In this document: in pieces, positions 18,328 to 27,600 of the stretch
How the letters are laid out: every line of letters begins with the position of its first letter
How positions within the stretch are numbered: the first letter of the stretch is position 1
Source: Bacteriovoracaceae bacterium
GTDB taxonomy: Bacteria; Bdellovibrionota; Bacteriovoracia; Bacteriovoracales; Bacteriovoracaceae
DNA: 45,351 nt
Assembly (NCBI GenBank): GCA_028378565.1
Contig: JAONMX010000009.1
Coordinates: 1-45,351, forward strand
Direction of reading: 5' to 3'
Program-made: the position numbers and the translations under genes
The notes under the pieces: generated by a model
Seen by the model: only the letters and a program-made list of their open reading frames with translations
Databases searched by the model: none
What the model was told of the DNA's origin: nothing

Positions 18328-19341
18328 ATGTCGTCTGAAAAATCGAGCTTTAAGAAAAAGCTTCTCGTATTCATCATTGTTATAGATATCATTATCTTTG
18401 TTCCCATTGTTTGGTATTTTGTAGAAGTTCCTTCTTCTGCCATTGAGAGCTTGCAAGATTCTTATATTCAATCAACTGTGACTGCTCGACCTAAAGAACC
18501 TAATAAGTATGATGTTGATTATAAAATTGTCGGGAAGAAGCCTAAGAATTGGGTAACTCTTAAACAAATGAATTATACCGCCGTCCATGCCATTGTGGTC
18601 TCTGAGGACTGGGCATTCTATGATCATAGCGGCTACGATTCAAATCAGATTGCAGACGCTATACAAGAGGCCACAGAGGGTGGCAGAAAGAGAGGAGCAT
18701 CTACAATTAGCCAACAGCTAGTAAAGAATCTCTTTTTTACCAATGACAAGTCTCTATATCGCAAGGCCAAAGAATTTGTTTCTTCTGTGGTTTTAGAACG
18801 AAACCTTTCCAAAGAAAAAATCTTAGAAACTTATCTTAATGTTATTGAGTTTGCTCCAGGAGTTTACGGTATCGGAAATGCTTCGAAGTTTTACTTTAAT
18901 AAGCACCCTAAAGATCTAACGGCTAAAGAGGGGGCCTTCTTGGCCATGCTGTTACCTAATCCCAAGAGAAATATGGAGAGCTTTAAACAGAAAGGTTTAA
19001 CTGAGTTTGGCGAGAAAACAGTAAATGCGATTTTAGAAAAAATGGTGGTTAGTGGTTATCTTAAAAAAGAACAGTTGGATGGTGTAAAAGCAGATGTACT
19101 TTTTAGAGATTCCAAGACAAAAGCTTCGGCTAAAAAATTAAATAGTGATAAGAATGAGAAAGGACTTATGAGCTCTCTCAATGTACTAAAGTCAGGGTCA
19201 GCTAAACGAAAGAAGAAGAAGAACTTTAAGGTAAATTACCGTTCTGATAAAGCCTTACAACTTTCTGATGAGCCTGAGTTTGATGAAGACGCTATTTTAG
19301 ATGACAATTCTGGATTAGAAGAAGAGTTTAAAGCAGATTAA
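18328..19341 (+). CDS. mtgA: Monofunctional peptidoglycan glycosyltransferase (GT51)
   Basis: 337 residues. Polymerises lipid II into glycan strands at the outer face of the inner membrane. A single N-terminal transmembrane helix (LLVFIIVIDIIIFVPIVWYF) anchors the enzyme. GT51 motifs appear in order: VSEDWAFYDHSGYD (catalytic Glu in the ED/H.G.D block), RGASTISQQLVKNLFF, a second block RKAKEFVSSVVLERNLSKEK with ILETYLNVIEF, and YGIGNASKFYFNK with LAMLLPNP. There is no penicillin-binding domain, so it is an MtgA-type enzyme. The C-terminal ~90 residues are a Lys/Asp/Glu-rich tail not found in E. coli MtgA. ATG preceded by AAAGGAGATTCCCC. Confidence 0.92.
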   Translation: MSSEKSSFKKKLLVFIIVIDIIIFVPIVWYFVEVPSSAIESLQDSYIQSTVTARPKEPNKYDVDYKIVGKKPKNWVTLKQMNYTAVHAIVVSEDWAFYDHSGYDSNQIADAIQEATEGGRKRGASTISQQLVKNLFFTNDKSLYRKAKEFVSSVVLERNLSKEKILETYLNVIEFAPGVYGIGNASKFYFNKHPKDLTAKEGAFLAMLLPNPKRNMESFKQKGLTEFGEKTVNAILEKMVVSGYLKKEQLDGVKADVLFRDSKTKASAKKLNSDKNEKGLMSSLNVLKSGSAKRKKKKNFKVNYRSDKALQLSDEPEFDEDAILDDNSGLEEEFKAD

Positions 19342-20338
19342 TTTCTAATATCAAAGAGTAATTGTAGGATGAGTCTATTCTTATATCTCATTCGATCATT
19401 TCTTACTGATTTTTCTACTCTATCAAAGATTTCTTTAGTGGGAATTGCGTAACTCATATACTTCCAAATATCCTCGTGATTTTGTTCAGATAAAAGATGA
19501 ATATAAGCCGAAGACTTAATTTTTAATGGTTTTTTATTACGAGTTCCCCAGATGATTCCTAATAATGTTCCATTGGACTTATCAATAACTGGAGAACCAC
19601 TATCTCCCCTCGAGATATCACATCCAGTGGCAAATGAAGGGATCTTATGCTTGAGCGGATCATCTTCTTTTAAGACGCTTCTAAAGCGATTGGTTTGACT
19701 AAGGACCTTACAATCGCTTGAGTCGTCATATGTTAATTTATAACTTGGATTATTTACTTCCCCATGACCAAAGGTAACAAGTTCTGTAAATTTATCGACT
19801 GAGGCACTCTTATGAAATTTAAATTCTTCTTTTCTGTCAAAGAAGTACTCTTGATCTCTTGAGACACGAAGAGAAATAATGGCAAGGTCAATTTCTTTCC
19901 AAGATCCAATAATTTGTCGACAGTAGAGTCCATCAGCAAAATCTTCAAAATAAAACCTTGGGCTAAGCATAGGACCCATTTGGCAAAAAGGAACGTTTGT
20001 TAAGACATGAGCATTAGTAGCAACAAGGTATTCACCATTGTGTTTTCCAATATAAAAAGCTGTTCCTTTATTTTGAAAGGTAACGGCACGGCCAACAGAT
20101 GGTGCAAAGTCTTTTATGATTTGATTTGTTTCGTAACGAAGAACTCGTTTGTTGCCAAACTTTCGACCCCAGTTATCACCGATTTAAAACTATCTTCCAG
20201 TTGAACATTTTGATTGTTCACGTCCTGGCCTTGGTTGTTTCCACTTCCAAGTCCACCAACTATTTCTGTTTTTTGATCTTTACCACAACTACTTAGCAAG
20301 CAAGTTGTTAACAAAAGACCAGTAATTATCTTTTTCAT
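19338..20338 (-). pseudogene. Frame-broken lipoprotein trypsin-like serine protease
   Basis: Two frames read together give one sensible protein of about 330 residues. The 5' part (ATG 20338) is a lipoprotein signal (KIITGLLLTTCLLSSC, lipobox LSSC) and a Gly/Asn/Gln linker. Near 20183-20189, at the AAA/TTTT run, the frame must gain one base; it then continues GDNWGRKFGNKRVLR... into a trypsin-like domain with catalytic His in TNAHVL, Asp in EIDLAIISL and Ser in RGDSGSPV. Without the shift, the lipoprotein frame stops at 20114, and the protease frame has no good start codon before the His, so neither fragment would make an active enzyme. Its 3' end overlaps mtgA by 4 bases. Either a real inactivation or a sequencing indel. 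Confidence 0.75.
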
Positions 20339-20462
20339 TATAGACCTTTTAGCATGTATGATGATATTCACCTAAGGTATCTACGTTAGGATGAAGGATT
20401 TACATAGTTTTTTATGCTTAATTTCAATTACTTAGAAACTTTGATGTAAAAATATAGGAAAA

Positions 20463-21056
20463 ATGAAAAATTTTAGAGACTTAGCTTTTCAATTCATAAA
20501 TGAAAAATCTCTTATTTCTAATAGGAGATTAGAACTGGTGAGCTTAATGAAAGCAGGGGAGGATAATGGCCGAAACTGCTTTTCGTGTGAAGGCTTTTGC
20601 TGTACTCAGTCCCACAATTCAATGCAAATATCTCCTATAGAAGCCGCTGAGCTTTATTTTTTCCTCGTCACTAATGAGATGTGGGATGATGAGTTGATAA
20701 GTAAGCTCAATGACAATATCAGTGAATATAGACTTGATTATGAGCTATCAGTTGGAGGACGTAGTTTTCGAAGAACTTATACCTGTCCGTTCTTTATGCA
20801 TAAATCCCTAGGTTGTCCCATTGCTCCTACTCACAAGCCTTACGGCTGTCTTGCTTTTAATCCTGATAAAAAGAATGTCTCTAGTGAGGGGCACTGCTCT
20901 TCAAGAGTTGATCTTCTCGAAAATATTGAAAGACCTCACCAAGATATATCTTCTCAGTTTGAAGAATCTATGAAGACTCATGGTTTAGAGTTTCACTTTT
21001 CTAAGCTTCCCATCCCTGTGGCCCTATTGGAAATGGATAAAGTTTTAAATAATTAA
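20463..21056 (+). CDS. YkgJ-family cysteine-cluster protein
   Basis: 197 residues, cytoplasmic. The N-terminal CFSCEGFCC matches the C-x2-C-x-G-x-C-C signature of the YkgJ/UPF0153 zinc- or iron-binding family. Further cysteines follow in TYTCPFFMHKSLGCPIAPTHKPYGCLAF and GHCSS, the usual second half of the cluster. The biochemical role of the family is not established; metal binding (Zn or Fe-S) is the accepted expectation. A sigma-54 promoter begins four bases after its stop, so it is transcriptionally separate from the next genes. Confidence 0.85.
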   Translation: MKNFRDLAFQFINEKSLISNRRLELVSLMKAGEDNGRNCFSCEGFCCTQSHNSMQISPIEAAELYFFLVTNEMWDDELISKLNDNISEYRLDYELSVGGRSFRRTYTCPFFMHKSLGCPIAPTHKPYGCLAFNPDKKNVSSEGHCSSRVDLLENIERPHQDISSQFEESMKTHGLEFHFSKLPIPVALLEMDKVLNN

Positions 21057-21060
21057 AGTT

Positions 21061-21076
21061 TGGCACATGACTTGCT
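21061..21076 (+). promoter_or_regulatory. Sigma-54 promoter, perfect consensus
   Basis: TGGCACATGACTTGCT matches TGGCAC-N5-TTGCW exactly, with the invariant GG (-24) and GC (-12) ten bases apart. It lies 40 bases before the ATG at 21117, the right distance for RpoN-dependent transcription of the secreted-protein operon 21117-25560. Confidence 0.8.
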
Positions 21077-21116
21077 CTATATACAGTGAATGATTAATTT
21101 ACTGAGGTGTAAGTCT

Positions 21117-24100
21117 ATGAATAAACATAATTTAAGACTCTTTTGGGTATTACTACTGTCTACTTTTTTGATGGCCGTCAATCCTGTATACGCAAAAGAT
21201 ATGGATTCTGGTGTTTCCTACAATGCTATGAAGACTTCTGGTGTGAGAGCTGAAGAAGGCATTGTTATTCTTAACGTTCCCATTGAATTAGTTAAAAGAG
21301 AGGCCATAAAAGCATTAACAGCTCCTGGTACTCAGATTCTTTCTCTAGATAGATTTGATTTTGATCCAATGGATAGACTTGTAATTATGGAAGGTGTTGC
21401 TGAGCTTCCTGTGGATATTCTTAAAGATATGAATGAGATTGCAGGTGCCGGAGAGTTTAAGGCCAAGCATAGATTTAATATTAGTTTTAAATTACCAACA
21501 GCAAAGAAATTAGCTCTTACAAGATATTTTCAAATTGAATTCGTAGAGTTTAAGCTTGATGGTCATAGTTATTTAAATGCTCTTAATAGAGCTTCCCAAT
21601 ATTTAGTAGGTCTTCTTACAAATACAAGCTTCATGAATTATATGCTTGATGTAAAACCTGAACTTGCTGATAGTGAAGAAAACCTTGCTATTAAGATCAA
21701 GAAAATGATTGAACAAAAAGGGCTTCGTTTTCGTGGAAATACTATTAGTGTAAAACTTGATTTCACTAAAATTCCACAGTTAAAAGACTATGCAGAAATT
21801 GCTGATATAAGAATGTGGCAAATCAATCCAGTTCTTTTAAAGGGAACTGATATGATGGTTCTTAGGGTTGAAGCTGGTCTTGGAAGCCTGGTCAGCAGTG
21901 GCTAACAGATGTTTCAGAAAGATATGAAAACGATACAACCACACTTGAGGAGCAAAGAGCTGAACTCTACGCTCAGTATAGTGACCCAAGCGTTTTTAAC
22001 CAGGAAAATTCAACAGTATATTGATAACAAAATGGAGCTGATGAACTTTGTTGAGCTTCAAACAAGAGATCAAAGAGAACTTGATCAAATGAAAACTCAT
22101 ATAGCTTCACGAACTAGAGAAGCATTGAATGTTAAAAACCCTCTTTTTAAAGCAGATCCTGAAAAGCTATATGAAACCTTTAAAAGAGATACGCAAGAAT
22201 ATATTTCAGATATTCTTGTTCATATTAAGAGAAAGAATACTCTTGATAATGAAATTCGAAACGGTGGTGATGAAAAAAATAGAACAGCTCCATTTTTAGA
22301 GCAAAGAATTAGTCAGGCCACAATTACTCAAGCTGCTAGATTCTTCAGAGAGTTTGAGTTTGAAAATGAGCAAATGTTTCCACAGATCGATGTTTACTAT
22401 GCTCCTCATATTCCAATTGTTTTAAAAGGTATCATGAATATGGATATCAATGTCTTTATGGAAATGGGACTTGAGGGAAGTGGTATTGAGTGGTCTAAGA
22501 AGCCATGGCGTGCTGCTGAAGACACATATGGAGCAGGCCTTCCATTTGAGGTTTCACTAAGAGTGAGAATGTTAGATGAAGGTGAGTTAGGTTTAGATAT
22601 AAAGAGTTTTTCAATTCTTACAGGCTCTGAAAGAACATTCTTAAGTGCAGCAAGTGGACACGGAAGTGTAATGGCCAACTGGGTAAAGATGGCCTTAGTT
22701 AATACAATGGCAACTACTCTCATAGAAGATCCAACGGCCATGACACCAACAGATGCGAATCCAAACCCTGAAGAGGAAACGTCGTATCAGACAATTCTAA
22801 AGAATATTACAAGACAAGCTACCACTTATCAGCAAAAACTTCCTGAGTTATTTGGTAAAGGAACTGATGGTTTATCAGAGCTTGCAAAAATCGATATTGA
22901 AGGTAACCCTTTCATTCTTGCGGGAAAAGAAAAGGTTGCAGGCAAAGCTGAACTCTTCTTTAAAGAGTTGATTACATATGATGAAGCTTCAGGACTAATT
23001 AAGTTTAAGCTTGACCCACGAATTGTTACTGATACGATTCTTGCTACAGACAACAAAGTTCAGGTTTGGAATATTGAATCTCTCTTTGATAAGAAGTTTA
23101 ATCAAACATATTTGGACTTATCACTTGGTTATGGAGTGAGAAGTCGTAATTATGTAGAAAGAATTCATGAAAGAGCAGAATACTTTGATTCACAAGAGTT
23201 TGTAGGAATCAACGAGTCTCTTCCAACAATTGAAAAAGATCTTGGTTTAAAGCTTAATCTAAGTTCATTAGAGAGACTTATTAATCAAGTCCTTGCCGAT
23301 GCCTATAGACAACAAAATAAAGACGTTGAAGCACAACTGAGAGCTGATAAAGAGCAGTCTTACTACATGGTTAAAGACATGAGTTTAAAGATTGTAAGAG
23401 ATGGTGTGATGAGATTATCGACGACGATTTCTCATATCGCAAAATCAAAAAGAGGTTGGTATAACCCAGCAAGATGGTTTGGTGAAACATATCCAGTTAC
23501 TTCGAAAACAATTACTGTTAATGCTCAGGCCAACCTTAGTGTTGAGGAATTATCAAAGTATGCAGATAAACTTAAGACGCTACCTTTTGAAGTCTTCTTA
23601 GGTAAAGAACTCCTTAAGTTTGATCTCTTAAGTACTGGGATCAAGTTTGAAGGTGATACTTCTGTACTTGATAAAACACTTGGTCTTATAGCAGGAAATA
23701 TTGATTTCAAAAAATCAAGTATTGCTAAGAAAGTAAAAAAGATTGCTCTTAATTTTGTTAATAAATACGTAAATGATCAGTCACCTCAAAAGAATGGAAG
23801 TACTGAACTTAGTGGAGTAAAAATTAATAAATTTGTAAAGATCATCGCTCATGATGAAGAGATTTTAATGCAGTTGAATCCACATCTAATGGCCAATGCT
23901 TTTGAAGTAAGACTTCTTCCTTCACAGAAGTTTAATGGAGAAAATGTCGGTCTCATTTTAAATAAGAGAAAGAATACTATTGCCATGGATTTTTCTACAT
24001 CCGGTAATATGGCAAATGTTGATAAGGGTGAATTGATCAGAATTATGGAAATTTCATCTTCTATGACAAGAGATATTCTTAAGTCTGAAGACCGCGAAGA

Positions 24101-24626
24101 AGTAAAGAAAGCTCTTACCACAGGTGGTATGGCCGATAAGCTTATTAGAAACTCTGATTATACAAAATTGAGTTTAAGTCATCGTCTTATGAAAGTTCTT
24201 TCTCAGTATAACGGTGTTGTGAATGTGATTAAACCAGATATGACTGTGATTAATCAAATTAATAGAAATCTCAACTCTAAATTTGGTGCGAGTATGCCAG
24301 ATTTTAATGATAGAAGACTAACAACCACTGGTGTTGAAGTTATGTATATCGTTGCAGCTTCTCATGTTCTGGCCACGAAACTAGAGGCCATCGACAGTCT
24401 TATCAAAGATATGGGATTAGAAGATGAAGTTCTCTATGCTGATCTCTACGCACAAAAAGCAATGGATCTAAGAGAAAGAATTGTTAATCCTCTGATTGAG
24501 ATTTATGCAAAGAATTTTAAAACAAATAACGCAAAAATTGTTAAGAAAGGTCCAACAGACTGGAACCATAGTTTTTATCCAGAAGCTATTTTTGCAGATG
24601 CTGTCTTTAAACTTTTAAACAAATAA
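21117..24626 (+). pseudogene. Large secreted protein interrupted by a compensated frameshift pair
   Basis: Start at ATG 21117 (after GAGGTG), signal peptide LFWVLLLSTFLMAVNPVYA. The frame runs to a TAA at 21903 and the same frame reopens at 21909 and continues to 24626. Between about 21882 and 22020 a neighbouring frame reads a much more protein-like segment, KPGQQWLTDVSERYEN...NQENSTV, which joins smoothly to VEAGLG before and IDNKMELMNF after. One base missing at GGAAG (21882-21886) and one extra near GTATATT (22016-22022) explain this. Restored length is about 1169 residues, mostly alpha/beta with long charged helices, no recognised family. Read as two genes it would be 262 and 905 residues. 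Confidence 0.65.
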
Positions 24627-24639
24627 GGATTTATTAATA

Positions 24640-25560
24640 ATGAAAAAATCAATTATTCTTACATTATTACTTTGCCTTGGTATGAGCTTAAATTTTAGCT
24701 TTAGTACACAACTGAATGCTCAAGAAGCAAAACCAGATATTAGTACAGACCCAGTTCCTACGCCCTCAAGTGAAACAACCACTTTAGGTGAGATTGGAAT
24801 TAATGAGGAAGATCTAAAGAATGTGGCCAAGAGTATTTTTAACGTCTCTAATGCCATGAGTGAAAAGTATAGTATTAGTGATGGTCTAACATTAACTATG
24901 TATATTCTTCGTTACCTTTCTGAAATAGGAGAGTATGAACTTGCCCATAAAGATATGATGAAGCTTGTTCGAGCTTTTGAAAAACTTAGTGAAGAACGAG
25001 TTGAACCTGAAGTTGAAGCTGTTTTACAACAAATTGAAAAAATCACTTTTGGACGTTTAAATGGACGTATCCATGTTACTTTTAATGCCATCGATAAACA
25101 GAGAGGTATGGTTATTCCTATCAATGAGGTTGAAGAAGATGAAAGTTCTTCAGTAAAAGAAATTATTGAAGTTGTTGCAGAGGATGGAATGTCACTTACT
25201 TTTGATGATATTGATACAGAAGAAGAGAAAGTTTGGGCAAGAAACTTTGCCAAAAGACCTGTTAAAATCCTTGGTATTTTTAAGAAAATTGCAGAAAGTC
25301 TTTATCAAGTTCATCCAAAGATTAAAGATAACCTTGATGAGTATCTTGAGTTAGAAGAAGTTCCAGCTCCAGCTTTAAAAATTGAAATGGATAATATCTA
25401 CGTTAAAGTTGATACCAGTACTGTTTTTAAGAAAATTGATTTTAAGTTCAATGAAGCTTTAGCTCTACCAGGTATCAAAGAAAATGGAGAGCCGGTACCA
25501 AGCTTTATTCTCGGAGCAAAAGCTAAACTTCTAAAGCTCAAAATTTCTGTTGATCAGTAG
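24640..25560 (+). CDS. Secreted protein, unknown, second gene of sigma-54 operon
   Basis: 306 residues, 13 bases after the preceding gene and so surely co-transcribed with it; ribosome-binding site AAGGA. Signal peptide SIILTLLLCLGMSLNFSFS. The mature part begins with a Thr/Ser/Pro-rich linker, then a helical region (~50-130) and an acidic C-terminal domain ending in amphipathic strands (FILGAKAKLLKLKISVDQ). No cysteines in the mature part and no recognised motif. Probably works with the large upstream protein in the cell envelope (inference from operon structure). Confidence 0.75.
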   Translation: MKKSIILTLLLCLGMSLNFSFSTQLNAQEAKPDISTDPVPTPSSETTTLGEIGINEEDLKNVAKSIFNVSNAMSEKYSISDGLTLTMYILRYLSEIGEYELAHKDMMKLVRAFEKLSEERVEPEVEAVLQQIEKITFGRLNGRIHVTFNAIDKQRGMVIPINEVEEDESSSVKEIIEVVAEDGMSLTFDDIDTEEEKVWARNFAKRPVKILGIFKKIAESLYQVHPKIKDNLDEYLELEEVPAPALKIEMDNIYVKVDTSTVFKKIDFKFNEALALPGIKENGEPVPSFILGAKAKLLKLKISVDQ

Positions 25561-25592
25561 AAGTTTAAATCCTAAATGTTATCGAAAATGAT

Positions 25593-26570
25593 CTACTGAT
25601 GGTAGATACGAGTGGCGAAGTCTAAAGCACTTTCACCGTCACTCATAATTTCTTCTGCGGATTTAGGTAAGATAAGAAAGGTATGCATCTTTGTTTGAGC
25701 TACCCATGCTGAGCAATTAGGTGAATCATTTAAAACATTGGCTAGACCATCTTTACGATAAATGAGTTTCTCATGTTCTTTTGGTGAAATATTACCAAAG
25801 ACAATACTCATAATCACATCTTGTGTGCCTTGTAGAATTCCAATCTCCCAATCTTTTAGAGTATCACAAACGAGAGGAAGAGTAGGCGCTACAAATCCAG
25901 TGGTCATTGAGTAATCTAGTTTAATTGGCTTAAATGATCTTTTGAAGTCTTTATGATGACGGCTCGTAAACTTATTCCAAAATTTCTTTCCAAAGTGAAG
26001 ACCTGGACTATCAGCAAGAATAGTTTTCTTGATTCCATTTTTTAAGTAAGGCTTGATGGTTTGAGAGTGAATAAAACTTCCAATTGCACCTGCACTAGAT
26101 CCATAAAGAACGAGATCATCAATATTTTTGAAATGAATAATATTTTCTTTTTGAAGATACTTCCATGTTTTTTCAACATTAGAGTAACCTGTGTGGTGAA
26201 CTTTAACACCAAACTGATACTTGGCCACATGACTTCCACCGTGAATATCGCCAGTACAGTATGGAAAATAAATCATTGTATGATCAGAAAGAATTCCGTC
26301 TTCTTTAGTCATAGAGCTAAAATTTGGAATGTTTGGAATAGGGTGAATCCATGTTCTAAAGTTTGGGCCATAACAAGTATAACTATCCCAACAAACACCA
26401 CCACCCATGAACTCTACAGCTAATTTGGTGGAGTCTCTTTGATCAACAAAGACAGAGTAATCAATACCATCGCCACACTTGGCACCAGGAATTTTCACTC
26501 GCTTCCACTCTCTAGCGTTTAATGAATTAAGACTTAAAAATAAGACAAATAATAAAGTTATAGTTTTCAT
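25593..26570 (-). CDS. Secreted pectinacetylesterase-like alpha/beta hydrolase
   Basis: 325 residues. Signal peptide TITLLFVLFLSLNSLNA. Features of the pectinacetylesterase/Notum-type family: AVEFMGGGVCWDSYTC near the N-terminus (oxyanion GGG plus CW), PYCTGDIHGG, then the nucleophile elbow YGSSAGAIGS (G-x-S-x-G with Ser), and a late acidic/His region ending in MHTFL. Cysteines in GAKCGD, GVCW, YTCYG, YCTG, VCDT and NCSAW fit disulfide bonds in the exported protein. In a non-plant-associated bacterium the substrate is more likely another ester than pectin (inference). Divergent from the lipoate-ligase-like gene. Confidence 0.8.
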   Translation of the reverse strand: MKTITLLFVLFLSLNSLNAREWKRVKIPGAKCGDGIDYSVFVDQRDSTKLAVEFMGGGVCWDSYTCYGPNFRTWIHPIPNIPNFSSMTKEDGILSDHTMIYFPYCTGDIHGGSHVAKYQFGVKVHHTGYSNVEKTWKYLQKENIIHFKNIDDLVLYGSSAGAIGSFIHSQTIKPYLKNGIKKTILADSPGLHFGKKFWNKFTSRHHKDFKRSFKPIKLDYSMTTGFVAPTLPLVCDTLKDWEIGILQGTQDVIMSIVFGNISPKEHEKLIYRKDGLANVLNDSPNCSAWVAQTKMHTFLILPKSAEEIMSDGESALDFATRIYHQ

Positions 26571-26656
26571 TGGAATATGTTAGAAATGATAGCAGCAGAC
26601 GACACGATACAGTGAGTCATGTTTGCGAATTACAGGTACTTAACTTACAGAGATTT

Positions 26657-27559
26657 ATGATTTTTCACAGTTCTAATACTTCTCCCTATTATAACCTAGC
26701 TCTGGAAGAGTTTTTACTTCGTCATACTCATGAAGACCACTTCCTTATTTGGGAAAGTTCTCCTGCAATTATCTACGGTAAATTTCAAAATCCATGGCGT
26801 GAAATACATGTTGATTATGCTCTTAAACAAAAACACTTATTGGTCAGAAGAATTACCGGTGGGGGTTGTGTTTATGAAGGGCCAGGCAATATTAATTACA
26901 GTTTTATTGGAAGTGGCGACTTCGAAGATCGTGGTAAGAATCTCCTTAAAATTAAAAAGGCTTTTGAAAAATTAGGAATTGCTCTTGAGATTAATGATCG
27001 TTTTGATCTTATTTTAAAATATAAACAAAATGCTTTTAAAGTAAGTGGAAATGCTTTTAAAAATACCAGAGGACGTTGGATTCATCATGGAAGTCTTCTT
27101 CTGAAAGCAGATATCAATGGGATTTGGGATTATCTCACTAGGGATACAGGAAATATTCGTTCAAAGTCTATTGAGAGTACAAGATCACCGGTTACAAATA
27201 TTCTTGATATTTACCCAGGTGTAACTCAAGCAGAGGTGACTTCGACATTGATCAAAGAAATGCACAGCATTGGTCAATACGGTAGTGTGGTGAGTGAGAT
27301 TAATGACGAAAACATCACTAGATATGAACAAGATCTTCGCTGTGATGATTGGATTTACGGCCAGACCCCTAAGTTTTCCATTGAGGGAAATCTTCCTGTG
27401 AAACTAGGAGGTCACCCAGTGTTCCTTCATATGGAAAAAGGTCGCTTTCAATCCATTGAAGTCATAGGAAATAAAGAAATTCAGGATCATTTAGAAAAAC
27501 ACTTTTTAGGGAAGTATTATACTCAACAATGGGAAGCTGAGTTAGACAAAATTCCTTAA
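26657..27559 (+). CDS. Lipoate-protein ligase family protein
   Basis: About 300 residues from ATG 26657. The frame is open back to 26570, but the extra 29 residues do not resemble the family, whereas MIFHSSNTSPYYNLALEEFLL is the normal LplA beginning. The lipoate/adenylate site RRITGGGCVYEGPGNINYSFI matches RR-x2-GGG-x-V-x(H/Y)-D/G-x-GN, and KVSGNAFKN carries the catalytic Lys. It activates lipoate (or octanoate/biotin-like acid) with ATP and attaches it to the E2 or H-protein lysine. No dehydrogenase genes are adjacent, so the target protein is unclear. Confidence 0.85.
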   Translation: MIFHSSNTSPYYNLALEEFLLRHTHEDHFLIWESSPAIIYGKFQNPWREIHVDYALKQKHLLVRRITGGGCVYEGPGNINYSFIGSGDFEDRGKNLLKIKKAFEKLGIALEINDRFDLILKYKQNAFKVSGNAFKNTRGRWIHHGSLLLKADINGIWDYLTRDTGNIRSKSIESTRSPVTNILDIYPGVTQAEVTSTLIKEMHSIGQYGSVVSEINDENITRYEQDLRCDDWIYGQTPKFSIEGNLPVKLGGHPVFLHMEKGRFQSIEVIGNKEIQDHLEKHFLGKYYTQQWEAELDKIP

Positions 27560-27600
27560 TTTTTATATCCAAAATCAGATAGTTTCTTTAAGCTATTTTG

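Noticed and set aside
21909-22020. Start of an independent 905-residue gene at ATG 21909
   Set aside because: No ribosome-binding site in front and the first ~35 residues are less protein-like than the neighbouring frame; better explained by a frameshift pair.
22406-24121. Minus-strand reading frames inside the large secreted gene
   Set aside because: They are antisense shadows in AT-rich coding DNA, without ribosome-binding sites or family similarity.
26570-26656. N-terminal extension of the lipoate-ligase-like protein
   Set aside because: The normal family start is the ATG at 26657; the extra residues do not resemble the family.
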